Under the pieces are notes generated by a model. It saw only the letters and a list, made by a program, of their open reading frames with translations. It had not been told where the DNA came from and made no database searches. The translations under genes were made by a program, and so were the position numbers. A DNA stretch of 64,000 nt from JAEUIE01 sp046350055 (lineage in GTDB: Bacteria; Planctomycetota; Planctomycetia; Gemmatales; HRBIN36). Below, in pieces: positions 27,097 through 35,673 of this stretch (the stretch's first letter is position 1; each line of letters starts with the position of its first letter). Location of the stretch: NCBI GenBank assembly GCA_046350055.1, contig JAXMBC010000001.1:3286001-3350000 (forward strand), given 5' to 3'.

Positions 27097-27783
27097 ATGC
27101 CATCCGTGTTACCGGGCATGGATCCGTATCTGGAAGATGCGAAGCGCTGGCCCACGTTTCACAACCAGTTCATCTCCGCCCTGGGGGATGCGTTGCAGCC
27201 TGCGCTGAACGAGAAGTATCGTTTGCGACTGGGGCATCGTCATTATGAGATTGAACAGGTGCTGTTCACTTCGATTCAGAAGGAAGAGCATCAGGAGCCG
27301 TTTCTGGAAATACGCCAGAAGGGTAGTGGAGATAAGCTGGTCACCCTGATTGAACTGATCTCGCCCGTCAATCGAACCCACCCGATAGGCCGCCAGCGCT
27401 ATGAGATGCGTCGAGAGGAAGCACGCAATGATGGTGCACATCTGGTGGAACTCGATGTCGTGCTTCAGGGAAAAACCTGCCTGGAAGCAGATCTGAGCAC
27501 TCTGACAGAATCGCAATATGTCTGCAGCGTGACGCGAAACGTGCGCCCCGTGAAACATGAGCTGTATGGCAGCCTGATCAGCAAACGGCTGCCCCGTGTG
27601 CGGCTACCCATGATGAGCGAAGATCGTGACCTCGTTCTCGATGTGCAGGCACTCATCAATCGGGTGTATGACCGTTGCTTTGAAGGTACTATCGATTACC
27701 AGTATGATCCTCATGTGCCTCTCTCTGACGAGGACCGCCACTGGCTCGATCAGCTGTTGCGTACGGAGAAACTGAGACAGTAG
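27097..27783 (+). CDS. DUF4058 family protein
   Basis: 228 residues beginning MPSVLPGMDPYLE, the invariant N-terminus of DUF4058, followed by LIELISPVNR and LVELDVVLQG. DUF4058 is common in planctomycetes and cyanobacteria and has no established function; its acidic conserved residues are reminiscent of nuclease-like folds, but that is a guess. AAGGAG at 27085-27090 fixes the start. The in-frame extension to 26584 lies antisense to the PEGA gene and is rejected. The next gene on the opposite strand ends 1 bp away. Confidence 0.87.
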   Translation: MPSVLPGMDPYLEDAKRWPTFHNQFISALGDALQPALNEKYRLRLGHRHYEIEQVLFTSIQKEEHQEPFLEIRQKGSGDKLVTLIELISPVNRTHPIGRQRYEMRREEARNDGAHLVELDVVLQGKTCLEADLSTLTESQYVCSVTRNVRPVKHELYGSLISKRLPRVRLPMMSEDRDLVLDVQALINRVYDRCFEGTIDYQYDPHVPLSDEDRHWLDQLLRTEKLRQ

Positions 27784-29784
27784 TTACTCGTGCACATTCA
27801 CGCTGAGCTTCTTCAGTTCCTCATTCAGTTGCTCCTTACCTTCCTTCACTTTGATTTCCAGTTCCTTTTGCTCTTTCTGGATACGGGCAAACTCGTCCTC
27901 CTGCTCGACAAGCGATCGCACGTAGCGATCACGGAGTTCCTTTTCGCTGCTTCGATCGGCCAGGACTTGCAGGTTATCCCGGATCCGTTTCTGCTGTTCA
28001 TTGATCAGAGCCATCTGCAGCGAGATATTGGTGCTGGCCTTTTCCCACACCCGAAGTTGTTCACGCACTTGAATGACGTGCTTTAACTGCTCCCTGGCAG
28101 CAGCAGGCAACAGGTCCTGTTGGATAATATGCAACAGACGGTTCTCTTCGCTGTTGCCAAGTCCCAGGTTGACCAGCTGAATTGAGTCAGTTTCGACTGC
28201 CACTTCCTCAACGAGGAACTCGCTCACTTGCTGGGGTGGCAGAGTGAAGCGCAATCGGTAGTTGGACGCAGTAGTTTCCGCTACAGCGGCGGGATACCGG
28301 AGTGTCGCGTCCAGTCGCTGCCGAGGATGTTCAATGAAGAGTGTTTCTTCCTGAGGCAATTTGGACTGCACTGTATAGACCGTGCGAGTCACTGACTGTT
28401 CCTGTATCCTGGCCACTCCTTTGCTGATGATCAGGGAGCTTACGGTGCCCTTGGCACTTTTGAGGCTGTCGGTGACGCGTACCCCCAGTTCCACCGCATA
28501 CGAGACCAGTTTCATCTCGTCAGCTAAGGTCGTGTCGAGCATAGCTTCACCAGCATAGCTGCCATGATGAAAGACCGTGACCGGTCCACCTTCAAGTGTC
28601 AGGCTGGTGGTATTCTTGAATTCGACTGCCCGTAAGGGGTTATTGGCTCGGGCTGCCTTCTGGTAGAAGAGGACAGATCGACCTGCGAATTCCTTCTGGA
28701 CAATGGGTACAAGGGCCGACTGGTTCCGCTGGATGCTGACTGGATGAGCGATCTGGTACTCAAATAGTTCGCCGAGTTGCCGCTCACGTACCTGTGTTGG
28801 TGTGGAACTGCGCGCGGTACGGTAGTCCGAGGTTTCTTCCATGCAGGCTGGGGGCTCCAACCTTATGCGCTTGTTCATGGAAGCCATTGAGGCTCGTACG
28901 GGCATCAATGCTGCTGCTTGTACTGAACGATCTTCAGCATACTCTTCAATTCCCTGTTCCAACTCTGGCGGCAGCACCCCTGTGGTTTCTGCTACTTGAA
29001 CAACGGGGCGGCTCACATAGCGAGGGGTATACAAATCATGCCGGAATGAAACAGGTAGGCCTGCCACCAGGGTCAGTTGCACATCCTTCCAGTCTTCCTC
29101 CTGCACATTGTCCACCACGGCCCAGCCCTGAAGAAGCGGTTGATCGCCTTCACCGAGAATGATGCGATAAGTCGCTTTCCAGACTGGGGCATTGACGACA
29201 TAGTTCATGACAATCTGCCGGTTGCCTTCACCATGAGCCTGGAAACGGAAGGTTCGGGACTCTTTCTTCTTGCCTGAAAGACTGGTCTGCAGGAAATAGT
29301 GCAGATCACGCTGCAACGCAGCGTCCTTCAGCACCAGAGACGATTGAAAGAGAGGAAAGGCATGCACCTCACCAGATGCTGTGAGAAGAGAGAGCATTGG
29401 CGTGTCACGCTGGCCTGCTTCGGTCTTCTCCGTTACCACATCGATCCCCAGCAGGCTTCCCTCCATGGGGGTATAGCCCGGTGAAGCCACACTGATGGCT
29501 GCACCCTTAAGCTGAGGAAGAAGCGATACCAGGCTTTTCTGATCAGGTATGCTGAGTGCCACCTCGGCCAGCATCTGTTCGATGGGCTTGGTGGAGTCGT
29601 AAGCGATGGCATGAATCTGCCCGCCATCGAGATCAAGGACAGTGAGTGATTTCAAGACGTCGCTGACGTCGTCCTGTTTGAAAGCTAATTCCAACGTGTT
29701 GGAACCTGACACGGAGGCCTGCCGTTCAAATGCACCCACGCCATGTTTGAAGAGTGTGACTCGCGTGATGGGAATGGTGGGCAT
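27784..29784 (-). CDS. DUF4139-type protein with C-terminal coiled coil
   Basis: 666 residues. The N-terminus (RVTLFKHGVGAFERQASV, FKQDDVSDVLKSL) and the central NYVVNAPVWKATYRIILGE with GWAVVDNVQEEDWKDV are typical of the DUF4139 / mucoidy-inhibitor-like superfamily. The last 110 residues are charged heptad repeats (REQLRVWEKAS to KELEIKVKEGKEQ) and should form a long coiled coil. No signal peptide or membrane span is visible. The role is unknown. The start is preceded by AGGAG. It converges on the DUF4058 gene with no spacer. Confidence 0.75.
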   Translation of the reverse strand: MPTIPITRVTLFKHGVGAFERQASVSGSNTLELAFKQDDVSDVLKSLTVLDLDGGQIHAIAYDSTKPIEQMLAEVALSIPDQKSLVSLLPQLKGAAISVASPGYTPMEGSLLGIDVVTEKTEAGQRDTPMLSLLTASGEVHAFPLFQSSLVLKDAALQRDLHYFLQTSLSGKKKESRTFRFQAHGEGNRQIVMNYVVNAPVWKATYRIILGEGDQPLLQGWAVVDNVQEEDWKDVQLTLVAGLPVSFRHDLYTPRYVSRPVVQVAETTGVLPPELEQGIEEYAEDRSVQAAALMPVRASMASMNKRIRLEPPACMEETSDYRTARSSTPTQVRERQLGELFEYQIAHPVSIQRNQSALVPIVQKEFAGRSVLFYQKAARANNPLRAVEFKNTTSLTLEGGPVTVFHHGSYAGEAMLDTTLADEMKLVSYAVELGVRVTDSLKSAKGTVSSLIISKGVARIQEQSVTRTVYTVQSKLPQEETLFIEHPRQRLDATLRYPAAVAETTASNYRLRFTLPPQQVSEFLVEEVAVETDSIQLVNLGLGNSEENRLLHIIQQDLLPAAAREQLKHVIQVREQLRVWEKASTNISLQMALINEQQKRIRDNLQVLADRSSEKELRDRYVRSLVEQEDEFARIQKEQKELEIKVKEGKEQLNEELKKLSVNVHE

Positions 29785-29896
29785 GACAGCTCCTGGTGAT
29801 ATGGTGCGAGTATCGACTGTACTCGGCGTTGTGGAGCGATGCCAGTAGTTGCGGTGAAAATATAAGTCTTCCTGATATGTAACCTCATAACGCCAA

Positions 29897-29921
29897 CAAC
29901 CCAGAGCAAGGCTCTGGGTTG
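29897..29921 (-). terminator. Hairpin terminator after glutathione peroxidase
   Basis: A perfect 11-bp stem, CAACCCAGAGC / GCTCTGGGTTG, with a 3-nt loop lies 22 bp after the stop codon of the peroxidase gene. Read on the minus strand it is followed by TTGGCGTT, only weakly T-rich. Confidence 0.65.
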
Positions 29922-29942
29922 TGATGAATATCCTTCAAGAGT

Positions 29943-30491
29943 TTACTTCTTCAATTCAGCTTCGATGGCTGCAGTCAATTCGCTGCCTTCGGGAGTTGTC
30001 TTGGAGCCATAGCGAGCCACGACTTCGCCCTTCTTGTTGATCAGGAACTTTTCAAAGTTCCACTTGATATCGCCTGCCTTCTGGCCCTTCAGTGCAGCAT
30101 AAACAGGACTGGTATTATCGCCATTCACGTCGATCTTGGCGAACAGTGGAAAAGTGACGCTGTACTTGCTGGAGCAGAACTGCTTGATGTCGGCTTCAGT
30201 GCCAGGCTCCTGACCACCGAACTGATTGCAGGGGAAGCCCAGGATAACGAAGCCATCATCCTTGTACTTTTCGTAAATCTTCTGCAGACCGGTGTACTGT
30301 TTGGTGTAACCACATTGACTGGCAACATTGACGACAAGGACAACCTTGCCACGGTAGTCAGCCAGATTCACATCCTTGCCATCGATGTTCTTGACGGTTT
30401 GATTCAGTACGTCAGACACAGGTTTGTCTCCAGCTTGTAAAGTCAGGCCAACGAAGGATGCCAGGAACGCAGCTACGAGCAGTCGACGCAT
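29943..30491 (-). CDS. Exported glutathione-peroxidase-family thiol peroxidase
   Basis: 182 residues with an N-terminal Sec signal (residues 1-20, LLVAAFLASFVGLTLQA). The catalytic tetrad is complete: peroxidatic Cys60 in NVASQCGYT, Gln94, Trp144 and Asn145 (KWNFEKFLI). A second Cys88 (FPCNQFGGQ) and Cys106 could act as the resolving Cys, making it thioredoxin-dependent as in most bacterial homologues. It reduces peroxides, here outside the cytoplasm. Its own terminator follows, so it is monocistronic. Confidence 0.93.
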   Translation of the reverse strand: MRRLLVAAFLASFVGLTLQAGDKPVSDVLNQTVKNIDGKDVNLADYRGKVVLVVNVASQCGYTKQYTGLQKIYEKYKDDGFVILGFPCNQFGGQEPGTEADIKQFCSSKYSVTFPLFAKIDVNGDNTSPVYAALKGQKAGDIKWNFEKFLINKKGEVVARYGSKTTPEGSELTAAIEAELKK

Positions 30492-30581
30492 CGGAAGATC
30501 TCCACAAGAGGTTCACAGACACGAAAAAGAGGTTTGCTAGACTATTATGATACGACGTTCGATGCCTTGCGAGATGCACTC

Positions 30582-31976
30582 ATGCGACTTCTCTTAGTCT
30601 GCCTGCCTCTTCTCCTCTGTTCTTCATTATTAGCGCAAGGAGAGGCGCCGATTCGCCGCATTGCTTTCGGCAGTTGTGCCCATCAGGCAAAGCCTCAGCC
30701 CATTTGGGAAGCAGTCACCGCACTTCGGCCAGATGTCTTTCTCTTCCTTGGCGACAATATCTATGCCGACACCACCGACATGTCGGTTATGAAGAAAAAG
30801 TATGACCAGTTCGCCAGTGTCCCTGGATACATACGACTTAAGCAGACCTGTAAAATTCTCGCCACCTGGGACGACCACGATTACGGCAAAGATGATGCTG
30901 GTTACGAATATGGACCCAAGAAAGAATCACAAAAGCTCTTCCTGGACTTCTTCGGTGTCCCAGAGAACTCACCCCGCCGGCAGCAGGAAGGTGTCTACCA
31001 TGCAGAAAGTTACGGCCCACCAGGACAGCGGGTGCAACTCATCCTGCTCGATACCCGCACCTTCCGCACGCCGCTGAAGAAGCGTGAAGGCAAAGTGGTG
31101 AACAATCAGGGACCCTATATTCCAGATGAAGCTGAGACTGCCGAGATGCTTGGCGCTGCTCAGTGGAAGTGGCTGGAAGATCAGCTGAAGCAACCCGCTG
31201 ATATTCGCATCATCGCCAGCAGTATTCAGGTTATCGCTCAGGACCATGGCTGGGAAAAGTGGATGAACATGCCCCGCCAGCGGGAAAAACTCTTCAAACT
31301 CATCGAGACCACCCAGGCCAAAGGCATCCTCTTTCTCAGTGGGGATAGGCATCTGGCTGAACTCTCTCTCCTCCCGAAGGCTGTCGGCTACCCGCTTTAC
31401 GATCTGACTTCTAGCGGTCTGACGGAAGCCAACAAACGATTTCGAGCCTTGGAGGCGAACCAGTACCGTGTTGCCACCATGAACTGGGGCAACAACTTCG
31501 GCTACATCAATATTGACTGGTATGCTGCCGACCCGGTGATACGTCTGCAGATTCGCGACGAAGCGGGTGAAGTTACCATTCAGCAGAAAGTACTGCTCAG
31601 CACGATACACCCCAATCGTGTACTGCCACAAAATACTGGTACAGTTGCAGCGGAAGCAGAGAAGACCAGCGAAGGTACCATCAACACTCTAGAAGCAGCC
31701 AAAAAAGTAGGTGAAGAGGTCACCGTCGAGTTTACTGTGAAAGCAACTGGGGGGAGCAGTGGCCGGGTCTTTCTCAACTCCCTCGCCGACTTCCGTGACC
31801 CCCGTAACTTCACGGTGGTGCTGGAGAAGGGATATCTGAGCAAAGCCAAAGATATTGCCGATCCCCGGGAACACTTCAAGGGCAGGAAGATTCAAGTCAC
31901 CGGAAAAGTGGAACTGTTTAAGGAAACGGCTCAGATCAAGGTAACCGAGATGAAGCAGATCAAAGTACTGCCATAG
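30582..31976 (+). CDS. PhoD-like metallophosphatase with C-terminal OB-like domain
   Basis: 464 residues. A Sec signal (LLLVCLPLLLCSSLLAQG) leads into a metallophosphoesterase of the PhoD/alkaline-phosphatase-D type: FGSCAHQ, LGDNIYAD, WDDHDYG and LSGDRHLAELS supply the metal ligands. The last 85 residues (SSGRVFLNSLADFRDP to GRKIQVTGKVELFKETAQIKV) resemble an OB-fold domain of the kind found in secreted nucleic-acid-binding proteins, an unusual addition. It probably hydrolyses phosphodiesters outside the cell. ATG 30582 starts the signal peptide; the TTG at 30534 gives a non-signal extension. Confidence 0.85.
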   Translation: MRLLLVCLPLLLCSSLLAQGEAPIRRIAFGSCAHQAKPQPIWEAVTALRPDVFLFLGDNIYADTTDMSVMKKKYDQFASVPGYIRLKQTCKILATWDDHDYGKDDAGYEYGPKKESQKLFLDFFGVPENSPRRQQEGVYHAESYGPPGQRVQLILLDTRTFRTPLKKREGKVVNNQGPYIPDEAETAEMLGAAQWKWLEDQLKQPADIRIIASSIQVIAQDHGWEKWMNMPRQREKLFKLIETTQAKGILFLSGDRHLAELSLLPKAVGYPLYDLTSSGLTEANKRFRALEANQYRVATMNWGNNFGYINIDWYAADPVIRLQIRDEAGEVTIQQKVLLSTIHPNRVLPQNTGTVAAEAEKTSEGTINTLEAAKKVGEEVTVEFTVKATGGSSGRVFLNSLADFRDPRNFTVVLEKGYLSKAKDIADPREHFKGRKIQVTGKVELFKETAQIKVTEMKQIKVLP

Positions 31977-31995
31977 GACAAGATGTGGCAGGCTT

Positions 31996-32502
31996 CTATA
32001 TTTCGTCCTCCCGATCTCGCAGTGTTGCGTAGTAATGCGTTAATGCAATGGCCATCGCATCAGCTACATCAGGAGGTTCGGGGGGGGCGCTGAGACCCAT
32101 CTCCTGGGCAACAGTTCGTTGAATCTGGTCCTTGCTGGCTCGGCCAGCGCCGGTGATGAGCTTCTTCACTTGCGTGGCATTGTAGCTGAACGTTGGGATA
32201 TCCCGTAGGCTGGCTGCCAGCAGCATCACACCACGGGCATGCCCCATGATAATTGCAGTGCGAGGGTGCTTGTAGTGGGCGTAGAGCTGCTCCACCGCCA
32301 TGGCCTGCGGATGAAACTGGTCGATGATTTCCAGCACGCCCTGGTGCAGCGTAAGAATTCGTTTCTCGAGCGTACCTTCTCCACCACGCAAAACTCCCGC
32401 CTCGCATAGTTCCGGACCGTTGCGTCTGACTTCCAGTACAGCATAGCCTGTGATGCGTAAGCCGGGGTCGATGCCGAGCAATCGCTGGGGTGTGCTATTC
32501 AT
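31996..32502 (-). CDS. ruvC: Holliday junction resolvase RuvC
   Basis: 168 residues, the normal size. The four catalytic acids are present: Asp12 (GIDPGLRITG), Glu71 (MAVEQLY), and Asp145 and Asp148 (PPDVADAMAIA). RuvC dimers cut four-way junctions produced by RuvAB branch migration. ruvA and ruvB are not adjacent. The gene overlaps the stop of the upstream membrane-anchored protein by 8 bp, which suggests coupled translation with an unrelated-looking partner. Confidence 0.95.
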   Translation of the reverse strand: MNSTPQRLLGIDPGLRITGYAVLEVRRNGPELCEAGVLRGGEGTLEKRILTLHQGVLEIIDQFHPQAMAVEQLYAHYKHPRTAIIMGHARGVMLLAASLRDIPTFSYNATQVKKLITGAGRASKDQIQRTVAQEMGLSAPPEPPDVADAMAIALTHYYATLRDREDEI

Positions 32503-34099
32503 CTGTGGCCTTGCTCTTACGGTAGGTTTGCCATTGGGATTCCATTTTCAGGCCGCGGTGTGACAAGTTCCAGAGCTTGACACCCAAGTCTTTTGCGGTT
32601 TGTTCTTCTTGGTCATGGATTTGACCTTGGTTATCCACTTGATTGAGCCCTGCTACATAGAGAACAACGCCATCGGGCAACACCTTGAAGTAAATTGGCT
32701 TGCTGTTGTATGGGTCGAGTGGAATCGCTGGCATGTACGATGGTACGATATCATCCCAACTGACAGGCATTCTTCCCGTTGCCAGGCGAAACCGTTCACT
32801 GGCCAGCAATGCCTCTGTGGTGCGAAGTCTTGCCCGATATAGAGAAACGGTTCCAAGCATCTTTTGTAAGTTAGCAAACTCTTTATTCGCAGCCTTGCCA
32901 TCCGAAGCCCAGATCATGCTGTATTCACGAAGAAAGTTAGTGAAATAGGGCCCTCGTTCTTCGAACTCTTTCAGTCCGCTCTGCAACTGTTCCTCTGGTA
33001 ACCTGGCCCACTCCATCGCAGCGGCGAAGAACTTCAAGAGAGTCAATCTCTCTTTTGCCAGCGTCTCTGGCCGATTACCCCAGCCGACCATCATTTCTGG
33101 AAAGACCTTCAGGATCGCATCGTCTACTGGTTCAATGTTGGTACGCCAGCGGATGTTACGGCCGAGAGTGCGGGAGATTTCGCCCCAGGTCATGCGGCCT
33201 TCCTGCAAGGTGGCCAGATCGTGATCGAATGCGGCACGTTCACCGCGTACCATCCATTCGAGTATTTTTTGGATTAGTCGGTGTTCTCGAACGACTTCCC
33301 GCTGAAGGAGTTGTAATTGGGTATCCGTCAAGGGAGTGGACTGTGCCAGGAGCCTTTCGATTTCCTTGCAGGTCGAATTAACCACCCCTATTCGCACCAG
33401 ATGGCTGATGAAGAATGGATCTGCATCAAAGCTGCGGGCGATACCGAAACAGCCTTCGATATACTCGAGGGCGAGAGCAATATTCCCCGCTTCACCATGC
33501 AACTGGGCCGCGAAACCCATGAGATTGGAAAGATGCCGGCTGCCTTGCACGTCAGGCAGCAGCGTCATGGAAATAAGGGGCCGAACAGGGTATTGATACT
33601 GCCCCTGTTTTAGATGACGAAGCAGCCGAGCCCGTTGAAACGCCCCCGGTGCTGGTTCCATGGCAAACAACGCGGTTAACTGTTCCCTGGTTGCATCAGG
33701 GACAAGTGCATTGGGATGCATACCTCGGAAGTATTCCCAATGCTCGAAGGCATGCTTGTCATATATTTCGCGAAGTTTCTTCCACCAGGCATTCCGAGTG
33801 CCGATGGGTATCATCTCGTGAATGTTGAGCAGCTTTTGCAGAGCAACCACTTCCGCAGCTGCATCGGTACCCGGGGGAAGTGGCTGACGACCCTGAAGTA
33901 GTTGAGTCATTTTCCATGAAGGATCGCTGGCGTCCAACTTTGCGATGTAGTCGTACAGAGCCTTTTCATCGCGATAGTTAATCCAGGTGCGGTAGCCATA
34001 AATCAGGCCGATGATGAGCAGTATGACACCAATGGCTTTGAGCCAGAAGAGGCTGCGTCTGCGACGGGCAGGCTTGACGGGTGAAACGGGCTGACTCAT
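32495..34099 (-). CDS. Uncharacterised single-span membrane protein
   Basis: 534 residues from ATG 34099. After a basic stretch (PARRRRS) one membrane helix (about 20-38) anchors a large extracytoplasmic, mostly helical region. I recognise no catalytic motif. The region has alternating helices reminiscent of TPR-like folds and ends with a small beta segment (LDPYNSKPIYFKVLPDGVV) that resembles the C-terminal tail common to planctomycete secreted proteins, where a 'DPF..kp..Y' motif is frequent. Earlier in-frame codons overlap the divergent epimerase and were dropped. It overlaps ruvC by 8 bp. Confidence 0.75.
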   Translation of the reverse strand: MSQPVSPVKPARRRRSLFWLKAIGVILLIIGLIYGYRTWINYRDEKALYDYIAKLDASDPSWKMTQLLQGRQPLPPGTDAAAEVVALQKLLNIHEMIPIGTRNAWWKKLREIYDKHAFEHWEYFRGMHPNALVPDATREQLTALFAMEPAPGAFQRARLLRHLKQGQYQYPVRPLISMTLLPDVQGSRHLSNLMGFAAQLHGEAGNIALALEYIEGCFGIARSFDADPFFISHLVRIGVVNSTCKEIERLLAQSTPLTDTQLQLLQREVVREHRLIQKILEWMVRGERAAFDHDLATLQEGRMTWGEISRTLGRNIRWRTNIEPVDDAILKVFPEMMVGWGNRPETLAKERLTLLKFFAAAMEWARLPEEQLQSGLKEFEERGPYFTNFLREYSMIWASDGKAANKEFANLQKMLGTVSLYRARLRTTEALLASERFRLATGRMPVSWDDIVPSYMPAIPLDPYNSKPIYFKVLPDGVVLYVAGLNQVDNQGQIHDQEEQTAKDLGVKLWNLSHRGLKMESQWQTYRKSKATDE

Positions 34100-34108
34100 C
34101 AGTCTCTC

Positions 34109-34136
34109 TTGATGGACTTTCCTCTGGGCGTAGTAT
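34109..34136 (+). promoter_or_regulatory. Promoter-like elements giving a leaderless start
   Basis: TTGATG (34109-34114), 16 bp, TAGTAT (34131-34136), then 6 nt to ATG 34143. No ribosome-binding site precedes the ATG. The elements occupy the 43-bp divergent spacer shared with the minus-strand gene starting at 34099. Confidence 0.4.
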
Positions 34137-34142
34137 ACACCG

Positions 34143-34646
34143 ATGGAAACTCCCGCGAATAGTGCGAATATCGTCTTTCGACCAGGCATCATTGCTGATG
34201 TGGTGTTCAAGCCATTGACATTGTTTCACGATCATCGTGGCTGGCTGTGCGAGTTTTTCCGCAATGATGAAGTGCCAGCCGAGTATCGCCCCGTGATGGC
34301 TTACACGTCACTCACTTTACCGGGCATCGTGCGAGGGCCTCACGAGCATGTGACACAGTCAGATTACTTTTGCTTTATCGGTCCATCAGATTTTGCACTA
34401 TACCTGTGGGATAATCGTCCGCAGTCGTCTACCTACCGGGTGCATCAGGTCGAACGGATCGGGGCTTCCCGCCCGATGGCGGTGATCATCCCGCCCGGCG
34501 TCGTACATGGCTACAAGAATGTAGGCGGTGAGCCCGGCTTAGTTTTCAATGCAGCTAATCAACTCTATAAGGGCGAAGGGAAAAGCCAGCCCGTAGACGA
34601 GATTCGCCACGAGCACGATCCCGCTTCGCCTTTCCGCATCACTTGA
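34143..34646 (+). CDS. dTDP-4-dehydrorhamnose 3,5-epimerase-like cupin
   Basis: 167 residues of the RmlC cupin fold. DHRGWLCEFFR, the RGPHEH segment with the likely catalytic His, and IIPPGVVHGYKNVG are all family hallmarks. RmlC epimerises a nucleotide-activated 4-keto sugar on the way to rhamnose. No rmlA, B or D gene is nearby, so the exact sugar is open. It lacks the usual Leu-His-Phe-Gln after the motif (here HEHVTQ), which suggests a divergent substrate. Confidence 0.83.
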   Translation: METPANSANIVFRPGIIADVVFKPLTLFHDHRGWLCEFFRNDEVPAEYRPVMAYTSLTLPGIVRGPHEHVTQSDYFCFIGPSDFALYLWDNRPQSSTYRVHQVERIGASRPMAVIIPPGVVHGYKNVGGEPGLVFNAANQLYKGEGKSQPVDEIRHEHDPASPFRIT

Positions 34647-34649
34647 TAA

Positions 34650-35051
34650 TCAATTCACGATATACCAGTACTTATCCACCTTGCGAAACTTGATGGCCTT
34701 CTTGCTGAATCCTTCCACGTTTACTTCGTAGGAAGCTACGGTACCATTTTCTTCCATGCTGGGGGTGCGACCCTTGATGTCCTTCAGCACCTTGAGCAAG
34801 TCAGCTGCCTTCCTTTTGGCAAACCGCTCAGCGAACTCTTCGACAGTTCCATTCTCTGTGAGCTTAGCCAGTTGATCCGGTTCCACCATCGCTTTGATGA
34901 ACGGCACATATTCCTTCGCTTCGAGCATGCGGATTCCTTCCGGAATGGCAGTTTCGAGCTTTTCCCGCCAGGTCTGCTTGTCATCGGCCTGGGCGTTCAG
35001 TGCGATGCATGCAAAAAATACGAGCGCGATCATCGAAGAAAGTACTCTCAT
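34650..35051 (-). CDS. Small secreted protein of unknown function
   Basis: 133 residues: a Sec signal (MIALVFFACIALNAQA) followed by about 110 residues of helix-rich sequence ending in beta strands (YEVNVEGFSKKAIKFRKVDK). The helical part (MLEAKEYVPFIKAMV, AERFAKRKAADLLKVL) resembles planctomycete proteins of unknown function. A GGAAAGGAA ribosome site precedes ATG 35051. It converges with the epimerase gene, separated by 3 bp. Confidence 0.7.
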   Translation of the reverse strand: MRVLSSMIALVFFACIALNAQADDKQTWREKLETAIPEGIRMLEAKEYVPFIKAMVEPDQLAKLTENGTVEEFAERFAKRKAADLLKVLKDIKGRTPSMEENGTVASYEVNVEGFSKKAIKFRKVDKYWYIVN

Positions 35052-35139
35052 GATGTTCCTTTCCAATTGAAGGTCTCTGCACATCATGCTATGTCTGTGC
35101 TGGTGGACTGTCATCTGTCAGAGAAGGACTGAGGTTATC

Positions 35140-35673
35140 GTGGCCCTGAATCCTCGTTTGTGGATGCGTAAACTCCATCGGTGGGGAGCTATCCTCGTTG
35201 CACTCCCCTTTCTGCTGGTGATTGTCACGGGACTGCTCCTGCAACTGAAAAAGGAATGGAGTTGGGTGCAGCCTCCAACACAAAAAGGCCAGGGCAAGAT
35301 ACCATCGATTTCGTTCGACGCGATGCTCCAGACACTGCGTACCGTGCCGGAAGCCGAAGTAAAGGAATGGGCTGATGTCGAACGTCTTGATGTCCAGCCT
35401 CGGCGTGGTATGGCCAAAGCACAGTTGAAGAACCACATCGAAGTACAACTCGATCTGCAGTCAGGACAGGTGCTGCAAGTTGCCGAACGTCGTTCCGACT
35501 GGATTGAATCACTCCATGATGGGTCATGGTTTCACGACAAGGTGAAGCTTTATGTCTTTTTGCCAGCGGCCTTCGTGGTGCTTTGCTTGTGGATCACCGG
35601 TGTCTACCTCTTCTTCCTGCCATGGGCCGTCAAATGGCAGCGTCGACAACGCGAGCGCCGGTTACCTGGCTGA
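35140..35673 (+). CDS. PepSY-associated membrane protein
   Basis: 177 residues starting at GTG 35140 with a GAGG site. A first membrane helix (LHRWGAILVALPFLLVIVTGLLL) is followed by an extracytoplasmic PepSY-like segment in which QLDLQSGQVLQV is repeat-like, and a second helix (VFLPAAFVVLCLWITGVYLFF) ends in a basic tail. This matches the 'PepSY-associated TM' family, which often accompanies TonB-dependent metal uptake or ferric reductases. No such partner is adjacent. It overlaps NDH-2 tail to tail by 12 bp. Confidence 0.75.
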   Translation: MALNPRLWMRKLHRWGAILVALPFLLVIVTGLLLQLKKEWSWVQPPTQKGQGKIPSISFDAMLQTLRTVPEAEVKEWADVERLDVQPRRGMAKAQLKNHIEVQLDLQSGQVLQVAERRSDWIESLHDGSWFHDKVKLYVFLPAAFVVLCLWITGVYLFFLPWAVKWQRRQRERRLPG

